A DNA stretch of 64,000 nt from Ichthyophthirius multifiliis (GCF_000220395.1 NW_004086136.1:62001-126000); one strand, 5' to 3'. Shown: positions 41,864 through 55,486, numbered from the stretch's first letter. The notes: generated by a model from the letters alone, not told the origin. Translations and numbers: made by a program.

Positions 41864-41933
41864 ATATTCAGTTTGCAGTTAAATGTAATCAAATTTACAT
41901 TATTAAGTGTTGTTAATATTTTTCATCTTAGAT
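41864..41933 (-). ncRNA. Box C/D snoRNA-like unit 8 (weaker)
   Basis: Minus strand: box C AAGATGAAA, box D AACTGAA, flanking AAAAT/ATTTT complementarity. The interior is A/T-rich with GATTACATTTAACTGCAA before box D. Box C is a variant, so less certain. Confidence 0.45.
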
Positions 41934-42106
41934 TTTACATAGATTTTTTAATATATTATTATATAAAAATACATTTTTTTTTCGTTTTCAATTTTTTGAG
42001 TGTATCTTAGAAAAAAATTATAAAATCAGACAATAAATCATTCTAATTATTAAAGATGATTAATAAAAAAATAAGATTATATAATTTTATATAGTTATAT
42101 ATATAA

Positions 42107-42177
42107 TTAATCAGAATGGTAAGTAAAATTTCTTCAAGCTGTTTTCAGCAGCAGAACTGGTATGTTACATCATAATA
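42107..42177 (-). ncRNA. Box C/D snoRNA-like unit 9, probable LSU guide
   Basis: Minus strand: box C TATGATGTAA, D' TGCTGAA, box D TTCTGATT, terminal ATTA/TAAT. The guide before D' (CATACCAGTTCTGC) pairs with AGAACTGGTA, a segment of LSU rRNA. A second guide before box D is TTTTACTTACCA. Confidence 0.65.
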
Positions 42178-42440
42178 TATATATTTTATATAATTTTTAC
42201 TTTTTATTCGAAAGATTTTTTTTTTTTTTCAAATAGTTAATTTAAAGTTCAATTAAGTTTTTTAAAGTTATATCATTCTATAGAATATGTTTTTAAAAGA
42301 TGATTATATTCATATTTTATTATAATTTTTATTAAAAATCACATTTTTTGTATTTGAAATATATCTTTTATAAAAATTTAATAAATAAAAAATATTTTTT
42401 TTATTAATATTAATATAATTTTTTATTTTTATTTATTAAA

Positions 42441-42507
42441 TATTTCAGTAAGCCATGTTTGACATCATGATTTCAGACGGTAATTCCAAAATTGTTAACA
42501 TCATTAT
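42441..42507 (-). ncRNA. Box C/D snoRNA-like unit 10, double guide to SSU rRNA
   Basis: Minus strand has all boxes: C AATGATGTTA, D' CGTCTGAAA, C' CATGATGTC, D TACTGAAA. The guide before D' (TTGGAATTACCG) is complementary to CGGTAATTCCA, the universally conserved SSU rRNA 530-loop neighbourhood. The guide before D (ACATGGCTTA) is complementary to TAAGCCATG near the SSU 5' end. Two plausible targets in one molecule make this strong. Confidence 0.75.
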
Positions 42508-43823
42508 TTTTTTTTATTTTTTTATATAAAATTACTTTTTAGTGAGGAATTTTATTATTTATTAATACTTTAGTTTTCTCTTTTTTATATTTTAGAATTA
42601 TTTTTATTTTTTATTAATTATTTATTTTATTTCATTATTATTTTTATTAAAAATAAGATATAAATAAATTAAATTTAATCTTTTTTAATTTGTACTTTTT
42701 ATTTATTATTTTATAAATATTTTTAGTTTATATTATTTTTATACTTCTTTTTTTTAAAAAAATAAGTTATTAATTTTTTTTTATAATTATCTGTAAATAT
42801 TTGCAGTCGTTTTACTTTTAAACGATAAAAACTTCTTTTTGTGTATATTTTATTATATAAATAAAGTTTATTTTTTATTTCTCTCTTTATTCTTTTTATT
42901 TATAAAAGCAAAAAATAAAAAATATAATATAATTAATCCTACGAAATAAAATAATTTGAAATACTTAATAAATTAAAAATAATAAAATTTATTTAAAATA
43001 AAATTTTATTAGAAATAGTTTTTTTATTTAAAATATTATAATTATAAATGATTAAATAAAAACTTATTGAAAATTTTTAATATTATAACAAAAAACAGTT
43101 AATGTAAAAGTTAACTAAAATCATGTAAATTAATATAATAATATATATATCAACTTAATAATAAAAATAAATATATAATAATTAAAATGATTATTAACAT
43201 GGTTATAATACAATGTAAAACAAATTCTAATAAATATATATATACATTTTATATTAATATAAAAAATAAAATTAATTAACAAAATGAAATAATTAAATAA
43301 ACCAGCACATTATATTGACTAAAATTTATTTAAATAATATATTTTTACGAAAGTATTTTAATTTAAACAAAAAATCAATTTAAAAAATTTTAGACTTTAG
43401 ATTATCTTAATATATTCCTTATATAATTAAAATAATTTTCAAAAAGTAAAATAAATAAAAATTAATATTCAAGAGATATTAAAAGTTAATAAAACCATAT
43501 TTTTAATTGAAATATAATAATTATATATTAAAATCAAAAACACTAATTTTATTAAGCCCTAAAATATTTTTATTTTAAATTTTTAAATTATTCTTATTTT
43601 AATATAAAATATAGTTAAATTAATTATTTATTAAAATAAAAATATTTTATTATATTTTTTTTAAATTTTGGATTTGTTTATAATATATATAAAAGAAAAA
43701 AAATAATTAATAAAATAAAATAAATACATTTTATTTATTTCCAAGTAAATATTTTTTCTTGAATTTAATATTTAAATTTAAAAAAATAAAAAATATATAT
43801 TTATAATATATAAAAATTACATT
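42508..43823. other. Intergenic region between snoRNA array and IFT122
   Basis: About 1.3 kb. A degenerate hairpin (CGTTTTACTTTTAAACG at about 42807-42826) preceded by TGCAGT may be an eroded snoRNA, but has no box C. The rest is A/T sequence without coding composition. Confidence 0.45.
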
Positions 43824-46800
43824 ATGTAGTGTCAAGAACTTTGGACAGAAATTATAGTAATAAAAATATAAATAAAAAAGCAATATTGAAAATTAATAAA
43901 AATATATAATAATAGCCTAAACCATCAGATCCCAATTCAAATTTAACAAACCAAGTATGGTGTACTTGTTTTAATAATGGTAAAATAAACATAAAAAATA
44001 TAAAATATAAATCTAAAAATAAATAAATAGACGGTACAGTTGTATTAGCATGTGTAGGTGATGCAATTTTAGCTTATGACGTGTAATCTGGCGAAATGTT
44101 AAATAAACCAATAAGAGGAGGTTTTTATAAAAAATCATAAAAAAATATAAATAACATTAAAAAAAAAAAAGCACAAAAAGAATAAATAAATTGTATTAGA
44201 TTTTCAAAAGATGGTAAAAGATTTGCAACAGCAAGGTAAAAATAAAAATCTAAAAAAACCATATTTTTATCAAAAAAAACTGAATAAACAAAATAAAAGT
44301 AACGACAAAACTGTATGGATATGGAAATTCGATATTTAATAAAATCCTAAAATTTCCGCCGAAGTGAAATATTCCCATAATGATAAAGTCTATTGTTTAT
44401 CTTTCAACCCTTTAACATAACAAATATTTTCCGGCGGTATAAACGACTACTCAGTATGGACTCCAGATCAAGCTAATATCGAAAAAGGTAAATATAAAGA
44501 TAAAATAATAACCTGTGCATGGAGCGCGGATGGTTTATATATTGCGTTTGGTACTATGTCTGGTTAAATATGTATCAAAAACCGTTTAATGGAAATAAAA
44601 GCTGAAATAAACCGAAGCGCACCAATTTGGTGTATGGATTGGACTCCTGTAACTCCTGATTTTTAAGACAGTAATTTATTAGTAGGTGTATGGGAAGGAT
44701 GCTTAAGTTTTTATAATATATAGGGATAATAATTAGGTAATGATAAAAAATTGGGATTTGATCCACTAGATATAAACTTCAGTTCATAAGGAGAATTTTA
44801 TTTAGTTTCCGGAACAAATAAAAAAAGCACACTTTATACAAGAGATGGGGGATTCCTTATTGATGTAGTTTAGAAAAATGACTGGGTTTGGAGTGGAAAA
44901 TTTAAACCGATAGTTAAATAATTAGGAGGGGTTAACAATGATTAACTTTATGTAAGTTTTTCCACTAATGATGGTGTTATTGGAATATCGAAAATCTAAT
45001 AGTTGACAGTACATGGTTTATATAAAAATAGATACGCCTATAGAGATAATTTAACTGACATAGTAGTATAAAATATGAGTGTTAATTAAAAAATAAGAAT
45101 AAAATGTAAAGAACTAATAAAAAACGTAAGTATATATAAGGAAAAATTAGCTGCTCATTTAAGCGAAAGAATTCTAGTTTACGTTTCTAATTCAGATGAT
45201 TCTTAACTTAAATATAAACTTTTAAAAAGAATGGTAAAAAAAATAGATGCCTAAATTATGGAAGTACTCACTTCTCATATTTTAGTAGCTATCAAAAATA
45301 AACTTTAAATTCTTTAATTTTCAGGAGATTTGGAAAGGGAATGGATTTTCGATTCAACAATTAGATCAATAAAAATTCTTGGAGGAATGTCAGGAAAAGA
45401 AGGGGCTATAATTGGACTGAAAAATGGTTAAGTTTATAAAGTAATGAATTTATAAATATATATATATATAAAAATATATATATTTATATAAATATTTATA
45501 TATATATTATTTATATATTTATATATTTATATATATCTATTTTATACGTTTTTTTTTTAAGATTTTTATAGATAATAGTTTCCCTATTTAGGTTATTAAT
45601 CTTAATGTACCAATCAGAATGATTGATATTTCATAAAAAAAGAAAAAAATTGCAATCGTTGATGATAATAACAATTTAACTGTTTATGATGTTTTCTAGA
45701 AAGAATAAATTTATTAAGAAATGAATGTTCTTTCTTGTGCATTTAATTATGATTTTGATGATATGTTGACTTATTCGTAAGATTTATTAAAGTTTTACTT
45801 TTATTTAAATTAATTTTTATCTAAAAAAAAATAGAGGGAATGATATGACATTTATAAAAAGTTCTGGTCATCCACCTTTATCTTAAAGAATGTCAGGAAA
45901 TGTAGTTGGATTTAAAGGAAACAAAGTATTATATTATTTTTAAACTAATAAAAAAAAAAAAAAAAGTTATTTGTATTAAATGAAAATGTATTAAGTACTA
46001 TTGACATATCTATGACTTAAACAATGTTAAAATATTTAGAAAAAAAAGATTTTTAATAAGCTTATGAAGTAGCTTTATTAGGAGTTACAGACGCGGATTT
46101 ATTACATTTAGGAAATGAGGCATTAATAGCCAGTTAATTTATGATAGCTAAAAAATGTTATGTTAAATTAAAAAAGCTTGACTTTGTATATTTACTCGAA
46201 AGGGCAGAAAGGGATAAAATAAAAAATTAATTTAACGAAAGTATATATTAAGGGGAACTTTTTGCCTTATAGCAGAAATTCCATGAGGCTGAAAATGCAT
46301 TTGTAAAAGCCAACCAAAGATAAAAAGCAAAAGAAATGTATATTACTTTAAAAGATTTCACAAAAGCAAAAAGAGTCGCGAATTCTGAAGTTTTAACTCC
46401 CTAATCTAGATAAGGATAAAGATAAGGCTCACCCAAAAACGATAATGGGTTTGTGTAAGAAAAAAGCAAGGAATTAATTAAATAAGAAGCGGAATGGAAA
46501 TAAAAAACTGGAGATTGGAAAGAAGCTGGTGAGTTATTTGTAAAAGCAGAAGAATATAAAAAAGCCATTGAAATTTTTATCAAAAATAATTATGTAGAAG
46601 GATTACTTGATGTATCAAGGATAGCTGATGTGGAGACTTAGAGAAAAGAAATTGAAATATGTGTGGCATATTTTAAGTAAATTTTATATTATAAATAATA
46701 TGTATATATGTATATAAAAAATTAGAAAAAATAAACATCATTAATAGGCTAAAGAAGTATTTTTAAAACTCTAAGATAATAAATAATTAATGTAATTACA

Positions 46801-47810
46801 TATAGAACTTGAAAAATGGGAAGAAGCATTAGTTTTAGGTATTTTTTTATTTAAAAAAAAAAAATTATATAAAATTAATATTAATTTTTTTTTTTTTTAA
46901 ATAAAAAAAAAAAACTAGCAAAGTCAAACCCCGAATTACTTGAATTAGTAAAACTTCCTTACGCAAACTGGCTTTCCAGACAAGATAGATTCGAAGAAGC
47001 CTTAAAAGCATATCGAAAAATCGGATAATCTGAATATTCGACAAAAATGCTACAAAAATTATCACAAAACGCAGTTTACGAGAAACGATTTACAGATGCT
47101 ACTTTATATTTTTGGATGATATCCACTGAATATTTAAACTTAGTAAAAAATGGAAAACAGCCTTCTTTAGAAGATTAACAAAATATTAAATTATTTTAAC
47201 AATACAGAGAGTATGCTTAAATATATTTCGCTTATTCTAAAATCCATTAATTTGTAGAAGAACCATTTTTACCACTAAGCGGTCATTAATATATGTTAAA
47301 TATATTCAACGCAGCCCGATTTGCCATAAATAAATTAGGAAATCGAAGCTTATATGGAGTAAAGCATTCATATTTATATTATTCATTAGGTAAAGTAAGT
47401 AAATAACTTGAGGCATACAAAACAGCACGTATTTGTTATGAAAAACTTGCAGGGTATAAAATCCCTTCAGATTGGACTGAAGAAATAGAACTTAGTAGTT
47501 TACTTGTAAGATCAAAAGTATATAGCGATGCTGAAAATTTATTGCCTATTTGTAGTAGATGTATGAATTAAAATCCTGTACTTACTGAAGGGAATAAATG
47601 TTCTTCGTGTTTGCATTCGTTTGTGAATTGCTTTTTATCTTTTGAGAATTTACCAGTTGTTGAATTTAAAGTTAATTAAAATATTAATCATAAAAAAGTT
47701 ATAGAGTTAATTAATTCTGATAAATCTAAAATTCCTAAAACTTAAAAAAAAAAAAAAGTGTAAGATATAAAATATTTATTTTATATGAATTATATACATA
47801 ATATATATAC

Positions 47811-47841
<31 letters not shown>

Positions 47842-48338
47842 TATTATCATTTTATTTAATATTTTTATATTAGTGATGACGGATGGTAAGAAAATAATTT
47901 AGGCGATTAATAAGTTCTTACTTTTAATTAATCCCCAAATAAAAATAATGTTGAAAATAGTGCATTTATTGATAAATTATAAGAAATATTTGAAATGTAA
48001 TAAACTACTTAAGAATATATTCCCTTATAATTAGATGAATAAGTATTGTGTACTTTAAATATGGATGAAGTTTATTGTGTTGATTTTACTAGATATTGTT
48101 TGACTTATGATATTACTTATTATAAATCTATGAATAATGATGTTCTTTTGAAAGTATGTAATGAATGTTGTAGCTTTTTTATTTTAGTATCATATTTTTA
48201 TTTAATATTATTTCCGTTTTATATATATTTTTTATTAAGGATGAATATGAATTCGAATTTATTAAAAATGGTAAATGCTCTTTCTGTAGAATTGCAGATG
48301 AAAGAACTGGTGTTTAAAAAGATATTTTTGATTTATGA
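43824..48338 (+). CDS. IFT122: Intraflagellar transport protein 122 (IFT-A core)
   Basis: WD40 N-terminus: VVLACVGDAILAYDVQSGEM, IRFSKDGKRFATA..DKTVWIW, YSHNDKVYCLSFNPLTQQIF and IITCAWSADGLYIAFGTMSG. Diagnostic IFT122 strings follow: TVHGLYKNRYAYRDNLTDIV, QKIRIKCKELIKN, KEGAIIGLKNGQVYKIFIDN, LPYANWLSRQDRFEEALKAY and ICSRCMNQNPVL, and a C-terminal CSFC motif. IFT122 is a core subunit of IFT-A, needed for retrograde transport and ciliary membrane protein entry. About 1,200 residues, the usual size; at least ten introns (first 43857-43915). The final exon restores the C-terminal zinc-binding region after a roughly 80-nt intron. Stop TGA 48336-48338. It reads through from ATG 43824 without frame correction, apart from introns. 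Confidence 0.93.
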
Positions 48339-48955
48339 AAAAAAAAAATATTTCTAAAATAAAAAAAATATATATATTTTTTTTTTATAAAAAATTAAAT
48401 ATAATTATTTTTTTTAAAAAAAATATTTTAAATGACTATTTTCTTTTTATTCAATTATTCAAATAAAATTAAATTTTATTATATTAATATTAAAAAAAAA
48501 AATGTAAATTAATAATAAAAATAAATAATTTAATATTTTTAAAATAAAAAACATTATTAATATTATATTATTTTATAAAAGTCTAATACAATTATTATAA
48601 ATAAATAATTATATATATATAGATATATATATATTTATATATATATATATATATAATATTTACATTTATATTAATTAAAAAAAAAATTATTTACTCTACT
48701 TTTTATTATTTTATTTCTATTTATACATATATATATATTCAAAAAATTATTTAGATAAAATACAAAATCTATATGAATAATTGAATAATATCAGCTAATA
48801 ATATGTAAGTGAAATATTATATTGTTATTTTTAAATATAATTATTAATCTTAATATTACATCAAATCATTTAAAAACAATCTAAATAATTAAAGAGATAA
48901 TTTTTTAAATTAATATACCTATAAAAATAGTAGTAATATAAAAATAAATAAACTA
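48339..48955. other. Intergenic spacer; one weak C/D-like pair
   Basis: About 615 bases of A/T. At 48787-48867 the minus strand shows TTGATGTAA and GCTGATA about 75 nt apart, but the interior is almost pure A/T, so I do not call it an RNA gene. Confidence 0.4.
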
Positions 48956-49675
48956 ATGATACTAAACTAGTATAAATAAGACTTAAATCGATAGAATCTA
49001 TAATTAAATTTAAAAGAAGTTTTTAAAGAATTCTTTGAAAATAATAGAAAGGTAAAATAATGGTAAGAAATGATAATTAATATAAACTAATTTAATTTTC
49101 AATAAAAAAATTAATTAGTTAATTATTAATTTATAAATGGAGAAATCTAAAAAGAATAAACAGAGAAATAAATAGTTTATACTTACAAGATAAATGTTAT
49201 AGTTTTATAAGATAATATAATTAAAATATAAAAAGATCGAGAATAAAATAAAAAATAAATTATTTTATAATATGATAAAATAAAATTAAATTAAAAAATT
49301 AAAAAATAATATTTGTATTAATTATTAGATTTTTATTTTTTGGGATTTTTGAATGCTATATTTATATTTTTAAGTTTATAGTATTTATTAATTTTATTTT
49401 TCTTAATTTATTTATATTAATTTTTAATTTATTTCAAAATAATTACTTTATTATATATTTTTTTTCTTATATATTTATAATTTTATGTTTTTTATATTAT
49501 ATATATATTTTTTTTTTCAGTTATATTAAAATCAACAATTATTATTAAATAAATTTAATTTAATTTATAATTTTTTTAAAAATCTATTTTATTTATTAGT
49601 AAAATATTTTTATTTTTTTTAAGAAAAAATAAAAAAACTATATATATTTCTTTCAAATATAATTAATCTAAATGA
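48956..49675 (+). CDS. Possible membrane protein, 239 residues
   Basis: One uninterrupted frame from ATG 48956 (MILNQYKQDLNRQNLQLN) to TGA 49673-49675. The first 120 residues are Gln/Lys-rich and helical; the second half holds several hydrophobic stretches (YFLGFLNAIFIFLSLQYLLI, LIYFKIITLLYIFFLIYL). Long TGA-free frames arise by chance in DNA this A/T-rich, and hydrophobic Phe/Ile/Leu stretches are what poly(T/A) encodes, so this may be spurious. Confidence 0.35.
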
Positions 49676-50677
49676 AAGACTAATAATAAAAGAATATAAA
49701 TAAAAATAATATATTTTTTATTAAATTATAAAGGAGTATTTAAAAATATTTTTAATTTAATTTTATTTCTAATTTTTATTTCTGTATTTATAGTTATTTT
49801 AGATTTAATTATAAATTTTTAAAACATAAATATTTAATAAATATATATAAAAGTTTATTAAAGGTATAATTTATTAAATTTTTCTTTATATAGAATATTA
49901 TTATAGTAATTTTATTAAACTTTAAAAATAAATGTAAATTTTATTAAATAATAATATAAATAATTTTAATAATAGATTTGCGTTTTTATTTAAATTAATT
50001 TAAAACAAACTTTATTTTAAAAAACATAAATTATTAAAAATTAAAAAAATATGTCTAAAAAAATATTTAATTTCATTAATTTAAATTATTTTAAATTAAA
50101 TATTTTTTAAAAATAATAATTTTTTTTTATTTTTAATTAAAAAAAATATATAGCTATATATAATTAAAATTAAAAAAAAATATTATTAAAAATTAATAAA
50201 ATTAATATAATTAATATTAACCTCAAAAATAATTATTATAAAATATTAAATCTAATAATAAATATATAAAAATAATTTAACTTACATAAATAAAAAAAAA
50301 AAATTAATATTTTTAAAAATATTATATTAAAAATACTTATAAATATTTAAAATAAAAAAATAAAATGCTTTGTCATTGTTTTTTTTTATAATTTTAAATT
50401 ATAATTTTATTTCTCAATTATAAAAATTATTTAAATCAATAATTTTTTCATTTTAATATAATAATATTATAGAACACTTTATATTTTTCATTTTACACTA
50501 ACTATATAGGATACAAGTAAAAAAAATATAAAAACAAAAACAAAATAATTATTAAATAAATATATATATAAAAAATAAAAATAACAAATATAAATTAGAA
50601 AAAAACAGGTATAAATAAATTATTTCATTTAACATTCTTAAATATTTAATATAAAAATTCTAAAAATAAAAACAAAT
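49676..50677. other. 1-kb intergenic A/T region
   Basis: No coding composition, no hairpins with G/C, no box C/D pair. Only A/T runs. Confidence 0.5.
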
Positions 50678-51929
50678 ATGGTTAAAAAAGAATTTAATTC
50701 TCCAAAAATAAGCTACCTATCTAGAAAAACAAGATCTTCAACTCAAAATAATGTACAAAAAATATAAAACTAAAATAATAATTTGAATCATTTGAAAAAA
50801 AATTAACTTAATTAAAAATATAAAAAAGAGAAATACTTAATTTTTGATAATAATATAAAATAAACCTATTTAGAGGTAATATAAAATATTTAAATATAAA
50901 AAAATTATATTTTAATTTGAATTTTTATTTTGCTTTGAAAAAACATTCTTAATATAAATAAAATTTATAGTAATATATATATATAAATATAAACATTTAT
51001 ATATAAAAAAAACTAATTAAATTAAAAGAAAAAAAAAATTAATAAAAATAAAAAAAAATAAAGAAAAAAAAAATAAAAAATAAAAATCAAATAAGAAAAA
51101 AAAATAACAATTAAAAATTATTAACTTTAAAAATTATTTAAAATTTAAATAATTTATATGTATAAATTTTAAAATAAATATATTATAAATATATATTTAT
51201 TAAATATAAATATTTATATATTTATATTTTTATATATTAATATATTTTTATATTTATATATTTTTATAAATATTAGGATATAAACTAAGAATCATTATTT
51301 TCAGATAATGAATCTACTGCTTCTTATAGATATTTTACACGATCTATAACAAAAGTTAAATAGGAAAATTTTGAAAAAATAAACTCATCACTTTTATAAT
51401 CAAATCTTCATTCTTAAATTTAATTAAATTTATAATATAAATACGTAAAATTATATGTTATATTTATTTTGTATATTTAAATATATAAAATTTAATAATA
51501 AATATATTTATTAAAATATATTATTTTTCAATTATAAATGAAATAATAGTAAATATACATGTGAATATATTTATATTGTTTTTCTAATTTTTTATTAATT
51601 ATATTTTATTTTCTATTTTTAGAATATAATGAGATTTCAAAATAATATAAGGAAAAAAACATATAGGATTTATTGTTTTGATGAAAAAGATTTAAAAATT
51701 GCTTAAGATTTCAAAGATAAAATCATATATAACGTAAAAATTAAAAATCTTTAATTAATTATTTATTATATAATATAAAATTTAAATCTTATAATAATAT
51801 AAGGAATAAGATGAAGATAAAGAAAGTGATTATGAATAAGTAAAAAACGGAATTAGATATGTATAAAAATCTCTATTACAAGCTGTAGAATAAGAAAAAT
51901 TATAAATATAATAAATACAATAAAACTGA
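50678..51929 (+). CDS. Hypothetical multi-exon protein
   Basis: Exons with coding composition: MVKKEFNSPKISYLSRKTRS, DINQESLFSDNESTASYRYF, RFQNNIRKKTYRIYCFDEKD and EQDEDKESDYEQVKNGIRYV, ending at TGA 51927-51929. They are separated by A/T introns, one of about 390 nt (50880-51273) dense in poly(A) and TA. Basic N-terminus, acidic middle; no named domain. Splice sites fit GT..AG. Confidence 0.55.
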
Positions 51930-53783
51930 AAATATTAAATTATATTATTTTTTATATATTTATTAATTTCATTTTTGAAAAAAAATTAAATAATAAGAAT
52001 AAATAAAAAATGATTTACTATTATAAATATATTTTTTTATATTTTTATTAAATAATTATTTTTATTTAATGTAAATAATAAAAAAAAAATGTATATATAT
52101 ATATAAATAATACAAACATATATTTATTTGAGAATTTATATTACAAAAAATATAATAGTATATTTTATTATTTAATATATATTCTTTTTGTTTTGTATAT
52201 TAAATTTATTTAATATATTAAATTTTTTATATTATTTATATAAATTAATTTTATTTTTTTATATATATTTAAATTAATAATTCATTATATAAATATTTAT
52301 TATTAAATTATTGATAATATTATATTTTTTATTCCATTTTTTTTTTTAATATTTTTACTTACATATATTTTTTGTTATATAAATTTTTTATAATTTTTTT
52401 TATTATAATAATTTTTAAATTTCTTTTTATTTTTTATTTTTATATTAAATTCCACATTTATATGCTTTATTTATATATTTTTTTTTTATTTATATAGTTG
52501 TATGCTATTACCTTTAAATTTTTGAAAATATTAATAATAAATTATAAAATACTTTTTTTAAAAAAATTATATTATTCTATATAAAATAATTTGTTAATAC
52601 TAATATAAATAATGTAAATATTGTATTTTAGTTATATAAATATTCGTAATTACATTTTAATAAAAAATTATATATAATGTAAAAAATTTTATTTATAAAG
52701 AATAAATATGATTTATATGTAATTATAATTTTTTTCTATTCTTGATATAATATTTATAATGCATTTTGTTTATATAGATTATGAATTGTAAAAATTTTAT
52801 TCTATAAATTTTTTAATAATTTTTATATGCTCTATACAGTATAATAATATTAATTAAATATCAAATAATTTTAATTTATTGTTACAAAGATTTTACAGCA
52901 AAGTAAATATTTATAATAAATGTATATTTTATAAATATTCGATAAGATAAAATATATTTTGTTGTTTCAAATGTATAGTTATTTTTATAAAAAGTTATTA
53001 ATATTTTATAAAACATATACTTATATGCTTTTATAAATTACTATTTTTATTATTATATTAATTTGGAAAAAAAAATTAAAATAAAATATAAATAATAAAG
53101 AATATTATTTTTTTATTAAGATTATTTTTAAAAATATTAAATTTTATCATTTAAGTAAATATTACTAATTAAAAGTTAAAAATAGAAGTAATAAAATTAA
53201 AAATTTATAATATATTATCAAATAAAGTTTTAAATAATAATGATTTTTATAAATATTACATTCATTATTTAAAATTATATATTTTAGTAAATTTATAAAA
53301 AATTTACAATTTTTATTTTATTTTACTTAATTTATATATATTTTATGTATAATAATAATATTAAAATAATAAAGTCTTAATATAGAATATTTATATTATA
53401 TCATTATAAATATTTAATTAATATAAATAATTTAAATTATATATTTTTTTTTTTATAAAATAAAAAAAGTTAATAAAATTTTAAACTTATATTAAAAATT
53501 ATAATTATTATTTTAATTAATAATAATAAAATACTATATATAATTAAATTTTATAATATTTTTTATTTTTAGTATTTCAATTGATTTAAAAAAAAAATAT
53601 ATATATAAAAATTAAAAAAAAAAAAAAGATTAATCTATCTATATTATAATTATAAAAAATAAAAATCCCTTATCCAAAATAATAAAGTTATAAATTTAAA
53701 TTAATAAAATAATAATAATAAAAAAATAAATACAAATACATTTATTTTTTTATTTTTTTTTAAAAAATAAAATAAAACAAAAA
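51930..53783. other. 1.85-kb gene-free A/T region
   Basis: No frame with coding composition and no structured RNA motif. It separates two plus-strand genes and is the longest gene-free stretch apart from the snoRNA region. Confidence 0.5.
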
Positions 53784-55238
53784 ATGAATATAGATCTTTT
53801 CGAAAACATATTAAGAGATTTCTTCAATTTCTAATCCAAACTAGAAAACCTTTAATTAAATTATACAGACCAATACATATAAAGGCGATAAAAATACGAA
53901 AAAGAATACATTCCCAACCTCACAGAAATCAAAGAACTATATTAAGCTGAAGAAAATGCAATTCAAATAACTAAATATATTGATAATTTCAGCTAAAACC
54001 TATTAGAATTATATACTTATTTTAAAATAATATAGAATAAGTTGATTAAATAATGTAAATAACAAAATAGGAATAACATTAATATTAAGTATATATTATA
54101 TATCTATTATTATTATTATTTATTTGTATATTTTAATAGTAATAAATATAAGATATCTAATAATCATTTATAAACCTTTAATAAGAAAAAGATCAAATTG
54201 AGAAATAATTATTTGAAAATTAAGATAAATAAGATGAATAAACAGCTCAAATAAATCATTTAAATAAGCTCATTTTACATTATTAAAATGAAATATAGGT
54301 TTTATAAAATACTAAATAAAATATTCATCTAGAAAAAAAACTTATTCAAGTTCTTTTCTGTAATAAAATGATGAAATTTATCAAAAAGAGGAGACTAATT
54401 AGTAATAACTTACAAAATTAGAACAAAAAACACTCTAAAATGAAAATTATATTGAAAAAAAAGAAGAATAAGAAGAAAAGGAAGAAAAAGAAGAATAATA
54501 ATAATAATATAAATGTACTGTTTGTATTACCAAAGATGAAGATAATCATAATTTAAAATAAAAAAACAATCATTTGATTTACTAAAAAAATGAATTAGAA
54601 ATCAAATATTTAAATCTTTAAAAAGAAAACGAATTAAATTTATAAAAAATAGCTTTAATATAATAAGAAAAGGAATATTTAATTAAAACTAAATAATAAT
54701 TAATTAAATAATTAAAAGAAAATATATTCCAAAATTCAATAAATGATAAAAAAATTAAGAAAGGAATATAAATAGTTAGGAAGATTTAGATAAAATATAA
54801 TATAAAAATGATAAGAAATATAGTTTATTTAATGAATTGAGTAAAATAAAGACACAAAAAAAAGAAAAATATACAAAAATTAATAATAATTATGAAAATA
54901 GTTCTTCAATGTTTTCTCCATTTTAAAATTCAAGGTAAAGTAGTAACATTAAATTTTTATAATAAGCTATTATTATTAATGATTTTACAGCAGTTATAGA
55001 ATAAAATAATTCTTAAGAATAAAATAATATAGAAAATATATAAGAATGCAAAAAAAAAGAAAAATTATATTAAGATAACTTATTGTAATAATAATAGGAA
55101 AATATTAATATAAAAACTGGAAATATTCAAAATTCAAAATAGAAAAGATGGTATGATTTTTTAACAAAATAAATAATTCTATTTATTTTAGTACCTCTTA
55201 GCTTAGTTATTAATACTAAAAATTTTAATAAAGAGTGA
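53784..55238 (+). CDS. Coiled-coil protein with Cys motif and C-terminal membrane helix
   Basis: Starts MNIDLFENILRDFFNFQSKL. It continues as a long Glu/Lys/Gln coiled coil with an acidic KEEQEEKEEKEEQQQQ stretch and a single CTVCITKDED motif, possibly half a metal site. It ends with a hydrophobic helix (QIILFILVPLSLVINT) close to the C-terminus, so it is probably tail-anchored. Two one-base corrections, in A runs at 54333-54340 and 54748-54754, are needed to keep one frame; both require one more A. Introns lie near 54054-54137 and 54935-54990. No family named. TGA 55236-55238. Confidence 0.55.
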
Positions 55239-55454
55239 AATTTTGTATTGAAAATGCATTATAAAACATTATCTGCAATTTTTTGATAGTTTATATAAAA
55301 AAAAAAAAATATTTTTTTATTTTATATACTATTGTATAAAGGAAAAAAATATTTAATTAGGCATTTTACAATATAATATGAAAAAATAATATACATATAT
55401 AAATCTATATATAGATATAAATCTATATATATATATATATATATTTTTATATTT

Positions 55455-55475
55455 NNNNNNNNNNNNNNNNNNNNN
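55455..55475. other. Assembly gap, 21 N
   Basis: A run of 21 N directly follows TA-microsatellite sequence (55403-55454), so the join is a scaffold gap of unknown true length. Confidence 0.98.
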
Positions 55476-55486
55476 GATTTATAGCA

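Noticed and set aside
42796-42840. Eleventh snoRNA unit
   Set aside because: Has a small hairpin and CTGC instead of CTGA, and no box C at the proper distance.
48046-48357. Standard-code ORF of 103 residues as an independent gene
   Set aside because: Its first part is the IFT122 frame after the last in-frame TAA; the rest reads into the next intron.
48787-48867. Further box C/D snoRNA
   Set aside because: Boxes are present but the interior is almost pure A/T with no plausible guide; chance matches are expected.
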